This document shows positions 8,194 to 17,793 of a DNA stretch of 64,000 bases, piece by piece. The notes beneath the pieces were generated by a model. That model had not been told where the DNA came from and did no database searches. It worked only from the letters and a program-made list of their open reading frames with translations. Origin of the DNA: HLUCCA09 sp038745585 (GTDB taxonomy: Bacteria; Pseudomonadota; Alphaproteobacteria; Rhodobacterales; Rhodobacteraceae). Every line of letters begins with the position of its first letter. Within the stretch, counting starts at the first letter, position 1. The stretch spans positions 248,001 through 312,000 of the forward strand of contig JBCDLH010000004.1 in NCBI GenBank assembly GCA_038745585.1, read 5' to 3'. A program made the position numbers and the translations under genes.

Positions 8194-8331
8194 CAAAAGG
8201 CAAGGGAGCGCGCTCGGGCCGGGGCGGTTACGATGGCTCGGCTACTCCGCCCGGCAGAGGCCTAAACCTGGGTAAGCCAGCTCCGCCATGCGCTGTGCCG
8301 CATGCGCAGGGCGATCCGCGCAAGGGCGCCG

Positions 8332-9822
8332 TCAGTTGAAGAAAAGCGCAAAGGCAAAGCCGTTGCCCATCGTTTCCCTCTGGAACGCGAGCCACGATTC
8401 CCCATCGATCATAGGACCTCTCGCGAGATACGGGTAAGCGTCCCGACCATGGATCCAGCCAACCAGATCGATCGGAGAAGGGTCGTCGAACCAGGCGGCC
8501 ACGTTCACGCCCATATCGGCCGAAAGCGCCGGGTGTGGCAGCAAGAGGCGCCCGTCCAAGAGTGCTTCGGCGTCCGCAAGGACCGTTTGCCATGCTTCCG
8601 CAAGGACCGGCGTGACAGTAAGCCCAAACGCGTTCGTCTGCGCCGCATTCGGGATCCATTCCCGATCGTCGTCCTCTTCGGCCACGACGGTGGTCCAAAG
8701 GATCCGGTTTTGCGCCAGCATCTCGCGGAGATGTCCCTCGATCCTCTTGATGGCATCTGCGTCGGGCGTTTGCCTCAGGGCTTGGACAAGGGCGTAGACC
8801 GCATCGATCGCCTCGCGTGACTGTTCTACCGCTGCGGCCATCCGTTCTCTGGAATTCAACGCTTGGCTGCCTGGCTCCGCAGGCAGTTTGGAGCGCGCCG
8901 CCATAATCTGCCGGCGTAGGATCCGTTTGCTGCGGTGGATTTCTCGCAGCTCTTGCATGGCCGTTTCGAGTTTTGCGTCAATTACTCGCAGTTCGTCCTC
9001 AAGCGCGGCTGTGTCGGTGTCGGCATCGGCGCCAGCGAGGGCCTCACGCAGATCACGTTGCGCTGTGCCCAGTTCTTTTTGGGCTGTCCTACGGGTGGCC
9101 TCTGCTGCAGCAAGGTCCGCCTGGTCGTCTTTGAGACGCGCAAGCCTCTGGCGTACGGCCGCGAGATCAAAGGTGTTGGGGATGTTTGGGAGGGTCTCAA
9201 GGCCCTCTCGCGCGATCAAAAGGTCTTCGAATACGGGGGTCGGGTCGAAGGCGAGAATGGCTTCGGTCATCGCCGAAAGAAAGTGTGTGTACGCCATCAG
9301 CCACGCATGATCAGCGCCGTCAAAGCGAACTTCGAGAGGGCCTTCTGGGAGGGCTTGACCCGGTCTGCGGGGCAAAAGTTGCGCCAGGACTGCCGTTGCG
9401 GCCTCGCCGCTGTCTCGCGTTGCGTCGCCATCCACGTCGAACCAAAGCTCAGACACGTCCAAGACAAAGGGCGTCGCCTCGATTGCAGAGGTTTGAGCCA
9501 GCGTTGACCGGCTTTCATCTAAGGACGCTGCGAACTGCCGCAGTGTGTCTACAAATGTCGTTGCTGTCCTGAGTTCATGGTCGCGGCCCATCTCACCGCT
9601 TAGGCGAAAACCCATGAATTGGTTAAAGCCACGCCCGACCCCGTAGCGGTGCAGGCCGTAAAGGAGGTCTTCGATCGCGTTCAGCGCCTGATACGTCCCT
9701 GTCTCGAAAGGGCCCTCCGCTGCGGCGAAGCGGGCATCGAGCGACAGCGGCTGCTCTTGCGCTGTCGCTGCGCTGGCGACGATGCCGAGCCCTGCGGCCA
9801 CGAAAAGAGTAGTTACCTTCAT
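8332..9822 (-). CDS. secreted hypothetical protein with coiled coil
   Basis: A 496-residue protein I cannot assign to a family. It begins with a clear signal peptide (MKVTTLFVAAGLGIVASAATAQ, probably cleaved after the second ATA or TAQ), so it is periplasmic or exported. Residues about 210-330 are rich in A, E, K, R and L with heptad-like spacing (VRQRLARLKDDQADLAAAE and onward), indicating a coiled coil. The flanking parts are aromatic- and acidic-rich and look globular. The sequence lies between phaC and phasin on the same strand, but nothing ties it to granules, and a signal peptide argues against a cytoplasmic granule role. Confidence 0.75.
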   Translation of the reverse strand: MKVTTLFVAAGLGIVASAATAQEQPLSLDARFAAAEGPFETGTYQALNAIEDLLYGLHRYGVGRGFNQFMGFRLSGEMGRDHELRTATTFVDTLRQFAASLDESRSTLAQTSAIEATPFVLDVSELWFDVDGDATRDSGEAATAVLAQLLPRRPGQALPEGPLEVRFDGADHAWLMAYTHFLSAMTEAILAFDPTPVFEDLLIAREGLETLPNIPNTFDLAAVRQRLARLKDDQADLAAAEATRRTAQKELGTAQRDLREALAGADADTDTAALEDELRVIDAKLETAMQELREIHRSKRILRRQIMAARSKLPAEPGSQALNSRERMAAAVEQSREAIDAVYALVQALRQTPDADAIKRIEGHLREMLAQNRILWTTVVAEEDDDREWIPNAAQTNAFGLTVTPVLAEAWQTVLADAEALLDGRLLLPHPALSADMGVNVAAWFDDPSPIDLVGWIHGRDAYPYLARGPMIDGESWLAFQRETMGNGFAFALFFN

Positions 9823-10083
9823 AGGTCCCGCCTCGCGCTTACCATTTGCGTGTGAGAGCGTGACGGTCCTTTATGGCCGAAGTTCGGCGCCATCGTTCGC
9901 ACCGCTTCCGGTAGGTTTGCTGAAACCATGTCGTCCCTTGGGCTCGGGCCGACAGGCCGGGCCACCCAACGTCACGGTCTATACCGCAGGCAGCTTTGAG
10001 AAACCGAGCCGACGACCGAACGCTTTGAGAGTGTCGCCCTCTAAAACCACGGCAGTCCAAAGACACGTGTTAGGTCGCGCCGC

Positions 10084-11886
10084 TTAAACCTCTTCGGACA
10101 GCACGTAGGTGCCAGGGGCGTCACAGAGGGCAGGGTGGCTTGCATCGCCGGGCTGGCGCGCGGCGACCTTTGCGCCGGCGCGGGTCTTTAACCAGTCGTG
10201 CCAGCGGGGCCACCAGGAGCCTTCGTGAAAGGTCGCGCCGGCTTTCCAGTCGTCAGGCGCAAGCGTCATGTCTTCATGGGTGTAGTGCCCGTATTTCTGC
10301 TTGGACGGCGGGTTGATGATCCCGGCGATATGGCCCGACTGAGAAAGGATAAACGTCTTCGAGCGCGACCCCATTCCCTGCACCCCGCGATAGGCCGAGC
10401 GCCAGGCGGCGATGTGATCGGTCTCGCAAGCGATCGAGCAGACGGGCACGTCGACATCGGCCAAGCGTGCGTTCGTCCCCAGCAAGGGGAACGTCCCGAG
10501 CGCGAGCTTGTCGCCTTGGCAGAGCCCGCGGAGGTACTCGACCGCCATACGCGCAGGCAGGTTGGTGCCATCGCCGTTCCAATAGAGCAGGTCAAAGGCC
10601 GGAGGCGCCTCGCCCATCATGTAGCTTTTGATGGCCGGCGCATAGATCAGGTCGTTGGAGCGCAGGAAAGAGAATGTCGCCGACATGTAGAAACTGTCGA
10701 GGATGCCTTCGCGCGAAACCTCGTCCTCGATCGCATCGACAAAATCATCTTCGAGGAAGACCCCGACTTCGCCTTGGTCGGAAAAGTCCGTGAGCGTCGT
10801 AAAGAACGTGGCAGAGCGCACGGATTTATCACCCCGCTGCTTGAGGACCGATAGCGTCGCCGAAAGGGTCGTCCCTGCGATGCAATATCCAACAGCGTTA
10901 ACCTTGTCCTCGCCTGTGATCTTTTTAACCTCGTCGATGGCGGCGATGTACCCCTCCTCGACATAGGCATCCATTCCTGTGTCGCGGTAAGACGGGTCGG
11001 GGTTGACCCAGCTCACCACGAAGAGAGTGTAACCCTGATCGACGATCCACTTGATGAGAGAGTTCTTCTCCTTCAGGTCCATGATGTAAAACTTGTTGAT
11101 CCAAGGCGGGAAGATGATCAGCGGCGTCTTAAAGACTTTGTCGGTCGTCGGCGCATATTGGATGAGTTCCATCATGCGGTTGCGAAACACGACCTTGCCG
11201 GACGTGGTCGCCAAGTTTTCGCCAACACGGAAAGCGTTTTTGTCGGCGAGGGTCACGATCAGATCGCCGTCATTGGCCTCGAGATCGCGGACCAGATTTT
11301 CAAGTCCGGCGACCAGGCTCTCGCCATCGGTCTCGACCGCGCGGGCGAGGGCGTCGGGGTTGGTGCCGAGGAAATTCGCCGGGCTGAACATGTCGACGAT
11401 CTGGCGTGAGAAATAGCGCAGGCGCTGTTTGTCCTTAAGGCTCAGATGCTCGATGTCTTCGACCGCCTCGGAGACGGCTTCGGCCGACAGCATGTATTGC
11501 TGCTTGATCCAGTTGAAGTAGGGATGTGTCTGCCAGAGTTCGCTCGCAAAGCGGCGATCTGCCGGCGTCGGGTCTTCCGGCGCGACAAGGCGCCCGGAGG
11601 CGAGAACCTGCTGCGCATCGACGTAGTGCTTGAGCGTCTTTCCCCAGTAGCTGACCTGATGCTCCAGAATCTTGGTGGGGTTCGACATCATCTCGGCCAT
11701 ATAGGCGGAGGCGGCGCGCACGAAGAGGTCTTGCCCTGGGCCCTGCAAGCCTGGCTCGATGTTGCGCTTGTGGGACAGCGCGGCGACCATACGTTGGGAC
11801 AGTTCTTCGATCCGGGCAATGTTTGCGTTCAGCTTCTCCAGGTCGCCACCGACGCGCGGTTGGTCGCTTTCCGTGTCCATTGCCAT
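10084..11886 (-). CDS. phaC: class I polyhydroxyalkanoate synthase
   Basis: A 600-residue PHA synthase that polymerises (R)-3-hydroxyacyl-CoA into PHA at the granule surface. The N-terminal domain contains YWGKTLKHYVDAQQ and the alpha/beta-hydrolase core contains the lipase-box-like GYCIAGTT with nucleophile Cys335. Asp490 (ETDHIAAW) and His519 (SGHIAGI) complete the triad, and WWPRWHDWL near the C-terminus is typical. The ATG at 11886 follows GGAGG by 5 bases; an in-frame ATG 33 codons upstream has no such site. It is transcribed divergently from phaZ with 100 bases between them. No CTGC-N3-GCAG motif is seen there. Confidence 0.95.
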   Translation of the reverse strand: MAMDTESDQPRVGGDLEKLNANIARIEELSQRMVAALSHKRNIEPGLQGPGQDLFVRAASAYMAEMMSNPTKILEHQVSYWGKTLKHYVDAQQVLASGRLVAPEDPTPADRRFASELWQTHPYFNWIKQQYMLSAEAVSEAVEDIEHLSLKDKQRLRYFSRQIVDMFSPANFLGTNPDALARAVETDGESLVAGLENLVRDLEANDGDLIVTLADKNAFRVGENLATTSGKVVFRNRMMELIQYAPTTDKVFKTPLIIFPPWINKFYIMDLKEKNSLIKWIVDQGYTLFVVSWVNPDPSYRDTGMDAYVEEGYIAAIDEVKKITGEDKVNAVGYCIAGTTLSATLSVLKQRGDKSVRSATFFTTLTDFSDQGEVGVFLEDDFVDAIEDEVSREGILDSFYMSATFSFLRSNDLIYAPAIKSYMMGEAPPAFDLLYWNGDGTNLPARMAVEYLRGLCQGDKLALGTFPLLGTNARLADVDVPVCSIACETDHIAAWRSAYRGVQGMGSRSKTFILSQSGHIAGIINPPSKQKYGHYTHEDMTLAPDDWKAGATFHEGSWWPRWHDWLKTRAGAKVAARQPGDASHPALCDAPGTYVLSEEV

Positions 11887-11986
11887 CGGGTCCTCCCCCC
11901 CGTATCGTCCGGCCTGATTACGGCGCGCGCTCTGATCGAGCAAAGCGACGAATTGTTCCGAGCCTCCCGCCCGAGAAAGGCGCACG

Positions 11987-13249
11987 ATGAAGTATATGAT
12001 GACCTACGACTATATGGAGTCGTTGCGGATTACCAATGAGTGGATGGGCTCGACCGCGAAAGCGGCGTTTTCCTTCCCGGTCTTCGGCCTCGCGGCCAAT
12101 CCGATGGTGCAGTGGACGGCCGCCTGGGGCGAGGTGACGGAGCGCAGCTTTTCGCGGATGGTGGCCAAGCCCGATTGGGGGATCTCCTCGGTTGTTGGCG
12201 AGGACGGGCGTGACCATCTCGTGACGATCCAAAGCGTGCTGAGCAAGCCGTTTGGTGACCTCATCCATTTCGACGTGCAGGGCCGAAAAGACTTGGCGCG
12301 CAAAGTCCTGCTCGTTGCGCCGATGTCGGGGCATTATGCGACGCTTTTGCGGTCAACAGTGGTCTCGCTCCTGCCCGATTGCGAGGTCTACATCACCGAT
12401 TGGCACAATGCGCGGGACATTCCTGTTTCGGTCGGCAAGTTCGACGTGGAGGATTACACGCTTTACCTCGTTGATTTCATGCGCCATCTCGGCCCCGACA
12501 CGCACGTGATCGCGGTCTGTCAACCAGCTCCGCTGGCCCTGGCAGCAACGGCGTATCTCGCCGAAGAAGACCCGGCCGCCCAGCCCAATACACTGACGCT
12601 GATCGGCGGCCCGATCGACCCAGATGCCTCGCCGACCGAGGTCACCGATTTTGGCCGGCGAGTGACGATGGGCCAGCTTGAGCGGCATGTGCTGCAGCGG
12701 GTTGGCTTCAAGTATCCAGGGGCGGGACGCATGGTCTATCCCGGTCTCCAACAGCTTGCGTCCTTTATGGCGATGAATGCCGAGACCCACGCTGCGGCCT
12801 TCAAGGATCAGATCCTGCGCGTGGCCAAGGGGGAAGCATCGGACCATGACCGGCATAATCGGTTTTACGACGAATACCTCGCGGTCATGGACATGACGGC
12901 AGAGTTCTATCTGTCGACCGTTGAGCGTGTCTTTAAGGAGCGCGAGATCGCGCGGAACGTCTTCGTCGTTGACGGCAAGGCGGTCGACATCTCGAAGATC
13001 ACCGACGTTGCCGTGAAGACGGTCGAGGGCGCAAACGATGATATCTCGGCGCCGGGGCAGTGCGTCGCGGCACTTGGCTTGCTCACCGGGCTCGACGACA
13101 GCAAGAAAGCTAGCCATCTGGAGCCGGGTGCGGGCCATTACGGGATCTTTGCGGGTAAGTCCTGGCGCAACAATATTCGGCCCCTCGTGCTCGATTTCAT
13201 CGACGCGAATATGCGCCACAAGCGGCAGAGCGTGCTAAAGACCGCCTGA
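11987..13249 (+). CDS. phaZ: intracellular PHA depolymerase
   Basis: A 420-residue cytoplasmic PhaZ that mobilises stored PHA. It has the family's N-terminal half (ANPMVQWTAAWGEVTERSF), the segment VLLVAPMSGHYATLLR, and the cysteine-containing lipase-box-like AVCQPAPLALAA with nucleophile Cys178. A histidine in PGAGHYGIFAGK near the C-terminus is the likely catalytic base. The ATG is preceded by GAGAAAGG. It is divergent from phaC, so synthesis and degradation genes share a 100-base control region. Confidence 0.92.
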   Translation: MKYMMTYDYMESLRITNEWMGSTAKAAFSFPVFGLAANPMVQWTAAWGEVTERSFSRMVAKPDWGISSVVGEDGRDHLVTIQSVLSKPFGDLIHFDVQGRKDLARKVLLVAPMSGHYATLLRSTVVSLLPDCEVYITDWHNARDIPVSVGKFDVEDYTLYLVDFMRHLGPDTHVIAVCQPAPLALAATAYLAEEDPAAQPNTLTLIGGPIDPDASPTEVTDFGRRVTMGQLERHVLQRVGFKYPGAGRMVYPGLQQLASFMAMNAETHAAAFKDQILRVAKGEASDHDRHNRFYDEYLAVMDMTAEFYLSTVERVFKEREIARNVFVVDGKAVDISKITDVAVKTVEGANDDISAPGQCVAALGLLTGLDDSKKASHLEPGAGHYGIFAGKSWRNNIRPLVLDFIDANMRHKRQSVLKTA

Positions 13250-13266
13250 GCAGAGCGGAGGCGGCG

Positions 13267-13315
13267 GGCCGCCCCGGCAAGCGCCCGCCCAACCACCCTG
13301 CGTGCCGGGGCGGCC
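13267..13315. repeat. 13-bp perfect inverted repeat after phaZ
   Basis: GGCCGCCCCGGCA at 13267-13279 and its exact complement TGCCGGGGCGGCC at 13303-13315 enclose a 23-base loop. It begins 17 bases after the phaZ stop and could end phaZ transcripts, but no T-run follows on either strand. Confidence 0.6.
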
Positions 13316-13468
13316 ATTGCGGGCACGTTTACGCGTTGGCAGCGGCCGGGCCTGCATCCGGTGGTGCCCTGACCGACTGTGATGGGTCGAGCGCGCCGTC
13401 GCGGATTGGCGTTTACGTTTACGCCGAACAAGCCCTTACTGCGGGAATGCGGGAGCGAGAGGGGCGGC

Positions 13469-14422
13469 ATGGCAGACCAATCAGGGCGGATATCGTTGTG
13501 GGGCATCGAGATCTTCCTGGCCTGCGCCGAGGAGGGCTCGGTCTCGGCGGCCGCCCGGCGCTTGGGGGCCTCGGTGTCGGCCGTCTCGCAGCAGCTCACC
13601 AACCTGGAAACGGCGCTGGGTTCGGAGCTTTTGGACCGCGCGCATCGCCCGGCCCGGCTGACGCCCGCGGGCGAGACGTTTCGCCGTCGCGCCATCGTCA
13701 TTGCGCGAGAAGCGTCGGAGGCGCGGGTCGAACTTGCCTCGCCGGACCTTTCGGCGCTGACCCGGCTCCGCCTCGGTATGATCGAGGATTTCGACGCCGA
13801 CGTGACGCCGCGCCTGCTATCTGACATGGCGGGCGAGTTGCGCCGTTGCCAGTTTCTCTTGGAAACCGGCGCCTCGCACCGGCTCTACGACCTGCTTGAT
13901 ACCGGTGCGCTCGACGTCATCGTCGCAGCCGAGCTTGGATCTGCCGCGGTGGAGGGGATGGAAGTGCACCCGCTTCTGGTCGAGCCCTTCGTCGCAGCCG
14001 TCGCAAAGGGGACACAGGCGGCCGTCTCGCTCCGCGATATGCCCCTCATCCACTACACGCAGCGCCATATGATGGGGCGGCAGATCGCAGCGCATCTCGA
14101 AGGGCAGGGATGGGCGCTGACGCCGCGCTTTGAGCTCGACAGCTATCACGCCATCCTTGCGATGGTGGCCTCTGGCGCCGGCTGGACGATCCTAACTCCG
14201 CTCGGCTATCTCCGCGCACAGCGATTTCGTGAGGATGTCGAGCTGCGGCCGCTGCCGTTCGCGCCGCTTTCTCGCCGGATCTGCCTCACCGCGCGCCGGG
14301 GCATTCTGCGCGAGATGCCGGCGCAATTGGCGGGACGGTTGCGGGGGCTGGTTGCGGATCTCACGGTCGGCCCGGCAACGGCGCGGATGCCGTGGCTTGC
14401 GGGGGATCTCAGGGTGTTGTGA
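13469..14422 (+). CDS. LysR-family transcriptional regulator
   Basis: A 317-residue LysR regulator with an N-terminal winged helix-turn-helix (FLACAEEGSVSAAARRLGAS, VSQQLTNLETALGSELLDR) and a periplasmic-binding-like effector domain from about residue 95. The start at 13469 has GAGAGGGG just upstream; in-frame codons further upstream lack one. Its target is unclear: it follows phaZ on the same strand and converges on the DegT gene, with no divergent partner of the usual LysR kind. Confidence 0.85.
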   Translation: MADQSGRISLWGIEIFLACAEEGSVSAAARRLGASVSAVSQQLTNLETALGSELLDRAHRPARLTPAGETFRRRAIVIAREASEARVELASPDLSALTRLRLGMIEDFDADVTPRLLSDMAGELRRCQFLLETGASHRLYDLLDTGALDVIVAAELGSAAVEGMEVHPLLVEPFVAAVAKGTQAAVSLRDMPLIHYTQRHMMGRQIAAHLEGQGWALTPRFELDSYHAILAMVASGAGWTILTPLGYLRAQRFREDVELRPLPFAPLSRRICLTARRGILREMPAQLAGRLRGLVADLTVGPATARMPWLAGDLRVL

Positions 14423-14446
14423 GGGCGTGCGCGCGGTCTTTTGGCT

Positions 14447-15688
14447 TCAGGTCCCGAAAATGGGTTGCCGCTCCATCACCTCTTCTGCGGCGCCGACCAG
14501 CGCGTTGGCGATATAGTCAAGCTCGGCACGGGTGAGCCGCGCGGGCAGGCGCACGTCGCATGCGCGCAAGAGCATCGCGCGGGTTTGCGGCAAATCGGGC
14601 ACCCCACCTTGCAGGAACTGCCAGTTCCAGAAGGCGCGCGCATTGTCCGCCGAGCGACCGAACACCTGCACCTTTACGCCGGCCTCAGCGGCGCGTGCGG
14701 TAAAGCCATCGACCTCGCCGTCGGACATGCCGCACAGGTTGAACTGGATCGAGTCCGGGGCGCGCCGCTCTGGGCCGAGTGGCGCCGGCACCTCCATCCA
14801 CGGCGAGGCGTTCAGCTGGGTGGCGACACGGTCGTGCCCGGCCAGCCCATCGCGCACCCGGCGCGCGATCTCGGGGATCTGGGCGCGGACAAGCGCCGCC
14901 GAGAGGTTGTTTAGCCGTGTGTTGTAGAGCGGCAGCTTGTTCTGCCAGCGCGCGAACGCGGCTTGGAGGCTTGCGTCCTCTCCGACCCCCTCGTGCTTCT
15001 TCCAGGCATGCTCATAGGCGCCCGACATGATGACGGCGCGCGCAATCAGCTCGGGGTTGTCGGTGACGAGGATCCCGCCCTCGCCTGCATTGACGAGCTT
15101 GTAGGATTGGAACGAAAAGCAGCCGATCTCGCCCAGCGTGCCGATATTGCGGCCGTGCCATGTCGTCCCCAGTGAATGGGCGGCATCTTCGATGACTGGC
15201 ACGCCGCGCGCGTGGGCGAGGGCAAGGATCGCGTCCATGTCGGAGGTGTGGCCGCGCATGTGGCTGATCAGGATCGCGCTGATCGTGTCGTCGAGCTTTG
15301 CCTCGAAGTCCGCAACGTCGATCCGGTAATTCGCGCCAACCTCGACCAGGACAGGCACGCAGTCTGCGTGCACAACGGCCGAGGGCACTGCGGCAAAGGT
15401 GAAGGCGGGGATGAGGACGCGCGCGCCCCGCGGAAGATCGAGCGCTTTCATGGACAGAAAGAGCGCGGCCGAGCAAGACGCGACTGCAAGGGCATAGCGG
15501 GCGCCGAGATGGGCGGCAAAGTCCCGCTCCAGGAGGGTTACCGGAGCGTCGGCGGCAGCGGTATAGCGGAAGAGGTCGCCGCTAGCGAGCAGGCTTGCCA
15601 CCTCGGCGCGTGCGGTCTCGGGGATGGGCTCGGCGTCATAGACATTGGGCGGTGACGCCAAGGGCGCCGGGCTGAGTGAGGAGGACAT
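14447..15688 (-). CDS. DegT/DnrJ/EryC1/StrS-family PLP aminotransferase
   Basis: A 413-residue fold-type I aminotransferase of the sugar-aminating DegT/StrS family. Visible features are the cofactor-binding aspartate in PVIEDAAHSLG (Asp168), the Schiff-base lysine in FSFQSYKLVNAGEGG (Lys197), and the substrate-side HMRGHTSDMD and ALYNTRLNNLSAA-like segments. These enzymes usually transaminate nucleotide-bound keto sugars. Here no sugar nucleotide genes flank it, so the substrate is open. It lies downstream of mnmH on the same strand with an 85-base gap. Confidence 0.85.
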   Translation of the reverse strand: MSSSLSPAPLASPPNVYDAEPIPETARAEVASLLASGDLFRYTAAADAPVTLLERDFAAHLGARYALAVASCSAALFLSMKALDLPRGARVLIPAFTFAAVPSAVVHADCVPVLVEVGANYRIDVADFEAKLDDTISAILISHMRGHTSDMDAILALAHARGVPVIEDAAHSLGTTWHGRNIGTLGEIGCFSFQSYKLVNAGEGGILVTDNPELIARAVIMSGAYEHAWKKHEGVGEDASLQAAFARWQNKLPLYNTRLNNLSAALVRAQIPEIARRVRDGLAGHDRVATQLNASPWMEVPAPLGPERRAPDSIQFNLCGMSDGEVDGFTARAAEAGVKVQVFGRSADNARAFWNWQFLQGGVPDLPQTRAMLLRACDVRLPARLTRAELDYIANALVGAAEEVMERQPIFGT

Positions 15689-15773
15689 GGCGGGTTCCTT
15701 GGGCGGGAAAGCGACTTTCGGAAATCCCGTAACATATCTTCGGAAAGTCCGATAGTGCGCGCCGCGAGTTTCG

Positions 15774-16817
15774 CTAGATCCGGCTGAGGTGTGCCACGAT
15801 TGCGTCGGCGGCGCGCGCTAGCCCATCGGCGTCGAGCGTCAGCGGGAGCGTTGTCGCGGGCGCGCGCTCGGCCCGGCCCGCGGCATAGCGGCGGTCGTAA
15901 TGGCGTGCGATAAGGTCGGCCACCAGGGGCTCGAACGCGCCCGCGTCTGCCAGCTCGTGCCATTCGGCGACCTTGGCGCGCCCTTGGATCGGGATGAGGA
16001 GCGACAGACGTTCGCGAAAGAGGGGCAGATCGGCGAAAAGATCGGCGTAGGCGCGGCAGAGATACTGCACGCGCATGTCCGCCGCGGCCGAGAGGGCCAG
16101 GCGGGGAGCCGCGCGCATCGCGGTCCATAATGCGGGCGGCACAAGGACGTCACCGACTTTGCTGCTTTCGGCTTCGACCAGAACCGGGCGTGCCGGATCA
16201 AGCGCGGAAAGGACGGCGGAGATACGCGTTTCGAAGAGTTTCTGCGCGGGCTGTCCGCCGGGGCGGAGGCCGAGGACGGAGCCCCGATGGTTCGCCAGCC
16301 CCTCAAGGTCGAGGATTTGCGCGCCGCGCCCCGCCGCCAGATGGAGGAGCTCGGTCTTGGCCGTCCCAGTGTTCCCGTCGAGAAGGAGAAGACGATGGGG
16401 CAAGGGCGTATCATAGAGCTGCTTCACGACCGCGCGGCGATAGCTGCGATAGCCGCCATCGAGCCTTTGCGCGCGCCAGCCGACCTCGCGCAGCCAGAGC
16501 GTAAACGCACCCGAACGTTGCCCCCCGCGCCAGCAATAGATCAGCGGTTGCCAGCTCCCGTCCTTCTCGGCCAGCGGGCCGTCGAGATGGAGGGCGATGT
16601 TCTTGGCGACAAGGGCGCCGCCGATCTTGCGCGCTTTGAACGGGCTTTCGCGTGTGTAAGTCGTCCCAACGCGCGCACGTTCTGCATTCGACAAGACCGG
16701 CAGGTTGATCGCGCCAGGGATATGGTCCTCGGCGAACTCGGCGGGGGAGCGTGTGTCGATCAGTGTGTCGAAGGGGAGCGTCGAAAGATCGGCGAGCGGC
16801 GGCAGGGCAAAGGTCAT
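15774..16817 (-). CDS. mnmH: tRNA 2-selenouridine synthase
   Basis: A 347-residue two-domain enzyme (SelU/YbbB). The N-terminal rhodanese domain has the catalytic cysteine in LIYCWRGGQRSGA (Cys95). The second domain has a P-loop LLDGNTGTAKTELL (residues about 146-159). It replaces the sulfur of geranylated/2-thiouridine at the tRNA wobble position with selenium from selenophosphate. The selenophosphate donor would be the SelD fusion at 31720-33933, so the window holds both halves of the pathway. Confidence 0.92.
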   Translation of the reverse strand: MTFALPPLADLSTLPFDTLIDTRSPAEFAEDHIPGAINLPVLSNAERARVGTTYTRESPFKARKIGGALVAKNIALHLDGPLAEKDGSWQPLIYCWRGGQRSGAFTLWLREVGWRAQRLDGGYRSYRRAVVKQLYDTPLPHRLLLLDGNTGTAKTELLHLAAGRGAQILDLEGLANHRGSVLGLRPGGQPAQKLFETRISAVLSALDPARPVLVEAESSKVGDVLVPPALWTAMRAAPRLALSAAADMRVQYLCRAYADLFADLPLFRERLSLLIPIQGRAKVAEWHELADAGAFEPLVADLIARHYDRRYAAGRAERAPATTLPLTLDADGLARAADAIVAHLSRI

Positions 16818-16863
16818 CGCCGCCCCATGACGGCGTTCAGCATGAGGAGCAAGGGCACCCGCC

Positions 16864-17271
16864 TCAGAGAAAGCGCCCGAGCACCCAGCCGATCAAGCCG
16901 AGCTGGACGAAGTTTACTGCAACGGACGCCCCATGCAGCGCTTTGAAGCGGGAGGCCGCGACGACCTCGCCCGCAAGCTCGGCGTCGCGCGCGGTGTTGA
17001 TCATCGGCATCAAGACTTGGCGCGAGAGCACGCCGAGCGCGGCCACCCACCCCATGAGCGCAACACTGCGCGGGTCGACGGCAACGAGCGTAAGGCCCGC
17101 TGCGACGGCCGCAACGATCACAAAGAGATAGTAATGCGGAAAGGCCGCTCGGATCAGCGGTCCCGCAGCCTTTGGTGAGAGTTCGCGAAAGAGGAACGGC
17201 GCGAAGGCGAAGGAGTAGAGCATCATGCCGCCAAAGAGCGTGGCGGTCAGCAGAAGTGCGACGAGGTCCAT
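16864..17271 (-). CDS. DUF4149-like integral membrane protein
   Basis: A 135-residue protein with four predicted membrane helices, starting LVALLLTATLFGGMMLYSF and including FPHYYLFVIVAAVAAGL. Length and pattern fit the DUF4149 group, whose function is unknown. It is 46 bases upstream of mnmH on the same strand and could share its transcript. Confidence 0.7.
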   Translation of the reverse strand: MDLVALLLTATLFGGMMLYSFAFAPFLFRELSPKAAGPLIRAAFPHYYLFVIVAAVAAGLTLVAVDPRSVALMGWVAALGVLSRQVLMPMINTARDAELAGEVVAASRFKALHGASVAVNFVQLGLIGWVLGRFL

Positions 17272-17358
17272 GTCTGTCCTTTGCGAAAGAGATCCATCGC
17301 TGATGGGACGTAGGCTGGTGCTTTCGCTTGTCAGCCGCCTTGCCCAAGGCGCTCGCGG

Positions 17359-17760
17359 TCACGCACCAAAGATCACGGTATGCATGATCCGGCCGGGCAA
17401 GAGCGTAAATAGGCCCGTGAGAAGGAGCGCAAGGCCATAGAGCTCGCGCGTCAGCCGCCGGTGTCGCCTGATCCGGCCCTGCCGCGCCGTGAGGATCACG
17501 CGCGAGAGCGACCAGAGCGTCAGCACCGAGAGCAAGTGAATGGGGCTGAACGGGCCGACCAGACGATATTCGTGTATGAAAAAGCTGCTCGCAGCGACAA
17601 AGCCCAGAATGCCGACCCAGCTATAGCCAACGCCACGGTGCAGCGGCGTTCCTTTCGGCAGTGCGAATTGCACTGCGCCGAGCAGGATCGCGGCGAAGGC
17701 GGCAAGCGCATGGCCCGAAATGACTGGGCCAGCCGCAAAGAGCGGAGCAAGGTCAACCAT
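17359..17760 (-). CDS. DUF2306-like integral membrane protein
   Basis: A 133-residue protein with four membrane helices and the segments GAVQFALPKGTPLHRGVGY and RRHRRLTRELYG, matching the DUF2306 group of predicted membrane proteins. The HRxxGY motif between helices 2 and 3 is typical. The function is unknown. It is followed on the same strand by the DUF4149-like gene after 87 bases. Confidence 0.72.
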   Translation of the reverse strand: MVDLAPLFAAGPVISGHALAAFAAILLGAVQFALPKGTPLHRGVGYSWVGILGFVAASSFFIHEYRLVGPFSPIHLLSVLTLWSLSRVILTARQGRIRRHRRLTRELYGLALLLTGLFTLLPGRIMHTVIFGA

Positions 17761-17793
17761 CGGCTAGCTGCGTCGGCCGGCGTCTAGGCGTGC

